In this document: one piece after another, positions 5,447 to 6,296 of the stretch | Numbering within the stretch: position 1 is the stretch's first letter | Layout: every line of letters starts with the position of its first letter | Origin: Desulfuromonadaceae bacterium GWB2_53_15 | GTDB lineage: Bacteria; Desulfobacterota; Desulfuromonadia; Geobacterales; Pseudopelobacteraceae | Direction: 5' to 3' | Length of the DNA: 6,296 bases | NCBI GenBank assembly: GCA_001824455.1 | Contig: MHXL01000159.1 | Coordinates: 21,656 to 27,951 of the forward strand | Notes under the pieces: generated by a model | The model's database searches: none | Seen by the model: only the letters and a program-made list of their open reading frames with translations | Told to the model about the DNA's origin: nothing | Translations under genes and position numbers: made by a program

Positions 5447-5470
5447 TCAGCACTATGTTTGTGGTGCTGA
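5447..5470. repeat. Hairpin flanked by T- and A-runs
   Basis: TCAGCAC (5447-5453) and GTGCTGA (5464-5470) form a 7-bp perfect stem with a 10-base loop. A run of T precedes it (from 5439) and a run of A follows it. That is the wrong side for a good plus-strand terminator; on the minus strand a T-run after AA could make it a weak one. It lies next to the 8/9 DnaA box at 5485. Confidence 0.4.
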
Positions 5471-5493
5471 AAAATACGCAAATAAGTGGATAA

Positions 5494-5632
5494 CTCATAA
5501 GAATCAGTAGAATTATTCCTCATTAATGGGCAGATCAAAGGTCTGTTTTTTTGAATGTAATGGCCCAGTATTATTTACATCAACCAGGAATGACTAAGTC
5601 CTGGGTTCTACGAAGCACGCTTTTGAAAATGG
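5494..5632. other. Intergenic stretch with no gene, one short inverted repeat
   Basis: No start with a ribosome site opens a plausible gene here. The only structure seen is AACCAGGA (5582-5589) facing TCCTGGGTT (5599-5607), which pair over eight bases with one bulged G around a 9-base loop. No T-run follows it, so its role is unclear. Confidence 0.35.
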
Positions 5633-5660
5633 AAAAGGCCGTACTCTGATGTACAGCCTT
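5633..5660 (-). terminator. Rho-independent terminator of the FlgC-like gene
   Basis: On the minus strand AAGGCTGTAC pairs with GTACGGCCTT around the loop ATCAGA, a 10-bp stem with a single G-U wobble. The sequence then runs on with TT, CC and more T. It lies 40 bases after the stop codon of the FlgC-like gene and gives that gene its own 3' end. The plus strand would have a C/A mismatch and no T-run, so the minus direction is favoured. Confidence 0.8.
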
Positions 5661-5699
5661 CATAATTTCATTACGGTCCCGCTTATTTTCGAGAGAATC

Positions 5700-5996
5700 T
5701 CATGCTTTGATATTCAACAGCTCCTTTGCCATTTCGTCAGCTGCAGTGAGAACCTTGAGATTTGCCTTGAAACCATGTGTATTTGTCATGAGATTTATCG
5801 CTTCCCGGGAAATGTCAACCTGGTCATCAGTACCAGACACCGCTGCATTCACTCCGTAGCTGCCATTCTCTTGGAGCGTAACCTTGGAAGCCTTGAAACT
5901 ATCTGTATTCAGGTTAGCCAAGTTATGAGCGGTTACCTGTTGACTTGTGCCAAAAGCCTTCAATGCACTTTCAGTGATATTGTTGATGCTGTTCAT
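5700..5996 (-). CDS. Short FlgC-like flagellar rod protein, stand-alone
   Basis: This 98-aa protein joins the two ends of a flagellar rod protein. The N-terminal part (about 7-40) has SALKAFGTSQQVTAHNLANL followed by NTDSFKASKV, the rod-domain signature. The C-terminal part (about 57-98) has VDISREAINLMTNTHGFKAN and LKVLTAADEMAKELLNIKA, the FlgC-type C-terminal helix. Only about 16 residues lie between them, whereas FlgC is about 135 aa, so the central region is mostly missing. Both ends are intact with no frameshift, so it looks like a genuine compact family member rather than a fragment. A longer frame from 6071 is rejected: GGAGG lies five bases before the 5996 start, and a sigma-28 type promoter lies inside the extension. 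No other flagellar genes are adjacent. It could be a rod component, an axial capping part, or a divergent paralogue. Confidence 0.85.
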   Translation of the reverse strand: MNSINNITESALKAFGTSQQVTAHNLANLNTDSFKASKVTLQENGSYGVNAAVSGTDDQVDISREAINLMTNTHGFKANLKVLTAADEMAKELLNIKA

Positions 5997-6015
5997 GTTA
6001 GCCTCCGTACTTAAT

Positions 6016-6043
6016 ATATCGGAACCGTCATCATGAAACTTTA
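6016..6043 (-). promoter_or_regulatory. Sigma-28 (FliA) type promoter for the FlgC-like gene
   Basis: On the minus strand TAAAGTTT (6036-6043) matches the FliA -35 consensus exactly. TCCGATAT (6016-6023) keeps the CCGATA core of the -10 consensus GCCGATAA. The spacer is 12 bases against the usual 11. Transcription would start near 6009, just ahead of the GGAGG ribosome site and about 13 bases before the ATG at 5996. Confidence 0.65.
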
Positions 6044-6107
6044 GATCTACAGGTATCGATTCTTGCCACATTCTATTAAATCTATTTCATTACTTGCCGG
6101 TTGACAT

Positions 6108-6135
6108 ACTATAGCAGGGAATCCATAACAAGCAA
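6108..6135 (-). promoter_or_regulatory. Weak candidate sigma-70 promoter further upstream of the FlgC-like gene
   Basis: On the minus strand TTGCTT (6130-6135) and TATAGT (6108-6113) are 16 bases apart. The -10 element is a 5/6 match and the -35 element is poor. If real it would give a second, constitutive transcript with a leader of about 105 bases. Confidence 0.25.
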
Positions 6136-6199
6136 ATAGCTTTCTCTGGGTGATCCTCCAGTTTGCAAATTTCCATCTCATGTCAGCAGGCTGCCTTGG

Positions 6200-6296
6200 T
6201 TACAGGATAAAATCGGTGGAAAGGAAGTTTGAACGGCGCTCACGGACGATAGTGCTGATGAGGGCCTTGTTGGCTGCCTGATCCTTGGTCGCAACG
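6200..6296 (-). CDS. C-terminal end of an unrecognised protein (runs off the window)
   Basis: One minus-strand frame is open from the window edge to a TAA at 6200-6202 and gives the last 31 residues. They read VATKDQAANKALISTIVRER and end RSNFLSTDFIL. The sequence is mixed charged and hydrophobic, like a soluble C-terminal helix; the other two minus frames are less protein-like or stop early, and the plus strand has stops. I do not recognise the family from this tail. A 203-base gap with its own promoter signals separates it from the FlgC-like gene, so the two are probably not one transcript. No clear terminator follows its stop. Confidence 0.5.
   Translation of the reverse strand, partial: VATKDQAANKALISTIVRERRSNFLSTDFIL

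Larger units (their letters stand above)
5282..5493. other. Cluster of DnaA boxes in AT-rich DNA: candidate replication origin or DnaA-binding locus
   Basis: Two perfect boxes, TGTGGATAA (reverse of TTATCCACA), lie at 5296-5304 and 5317-5325, in the same orientation and 21 bp (two helical turns) apart. AGTGGATAA at 5485-5493 is an 8/9 match in the same orientation. CTTTCCACA at 5282-5290 and ATATCCACT at 5345-5353 are 7/9 matches in the other orientation. The DNA between and after them (about 5400-5560) is AT-rich and could serve as an unwinding element. No dnaA, dnaN, repA or parAB gene is in the window, so whether this is oriC, a plasmid-type origin, a DnaA-titration site or a DnaA-controlled region is open. 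Confidence 0.55.

Noticed and set aside
5649..6014. 121-codon plus-strand ORF opposite the FlgC-like gene
   Set aside because: It is antisense to conserved rod-protein motifs and begins inside the terminator.
5997..6071. 25-residue N-terminal extension of the FlgC-like protein
   Set aside because: The extension contains the sigma-28 type promoter, lacks a ribosome site, and does not resemble the family; GGAGG before 5996 decides the start.
6101..6129. TTGACA followed after 17 bases by CATAAC on the plus strand
   Set aside because: The -35 is perfect, but no plus-strand gene follows; the region downstream is the tail of a minus-strand gene.

Overview
The window looks like a chromosomal segment of a deltaproteobacterium of the Geobacter/Desulfuromonadales type. 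This is inferred from the kinds of genes present: a short coiled-coil stress protein next to a small DksA/TraR-type protein, an HTH plus zinc-ribbon regulator paired with a thioredoxin-CcdA membrane fusion, a stand-alone FlgC-like protein, and a sigma-54 type promoter. No rRNA, tRNA, transposase or CRISPR array is visible. Most genes lie on the minus strand. The coding regions look moderately GC-rich, and two intergenic stretches (about 3180-3519 and 5400-5630) are clearly AT-rich.

Region 1 (1-3130, minus strand) is a probable operon or closely packed gene string. Read in the direction of transcription it holds a 95-aa coiled-coil protein, a 130-aa DksA/TraR-like zinc protein, a 504-aa periplasmic thioredoxin fold fused to a CcdA/DsbD-like membrane domain, a 112-aa HTH/zinc-ribbon regulator (ATGA overlap with the previous gene), a possible 26-aa peptide, and the start of a MarC-family membrane protein (ATGA overlap with the peptide). 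The theme is stress response, thiol redox transport and its control.

Region 2 (3131-4085, plus strand) has an AT-rich leader with two inverted repeats and a good -24/-12 (sigma-54) promoter match. It leads into two short genes for small membrane proteins (83 and 56 aa), closed by a strong terminator that also works for the converging gene. This is the best candidate here for an undescribed small system.

Region 3 (4135-5196, minus) is an Old Yellow Enzyme of the YqjM/XenA class with its FMN-site cysteine and His-x-x-His pair intact.

Region 4 (5197-5632) has no convincing gene. It carries two perfect DnaA boxes exactly 21 bp apart, one 8/9 box and two weaker ones, next to AT-rich DNA with several inverted repeats. 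It may be a replication origin or another DnaA-binding locus. A 38-codon ORF with a Shine-Dalgarno sequence overlaps it.

Region 5 (5633-6296, minus) holds a 98-aa FlgC-like rod protein lacking the usual central region. It has its own sigma-28 (FliA) type promoter and its own terminator. The C-terminal end of an unrecognised gene lies at the window edge.
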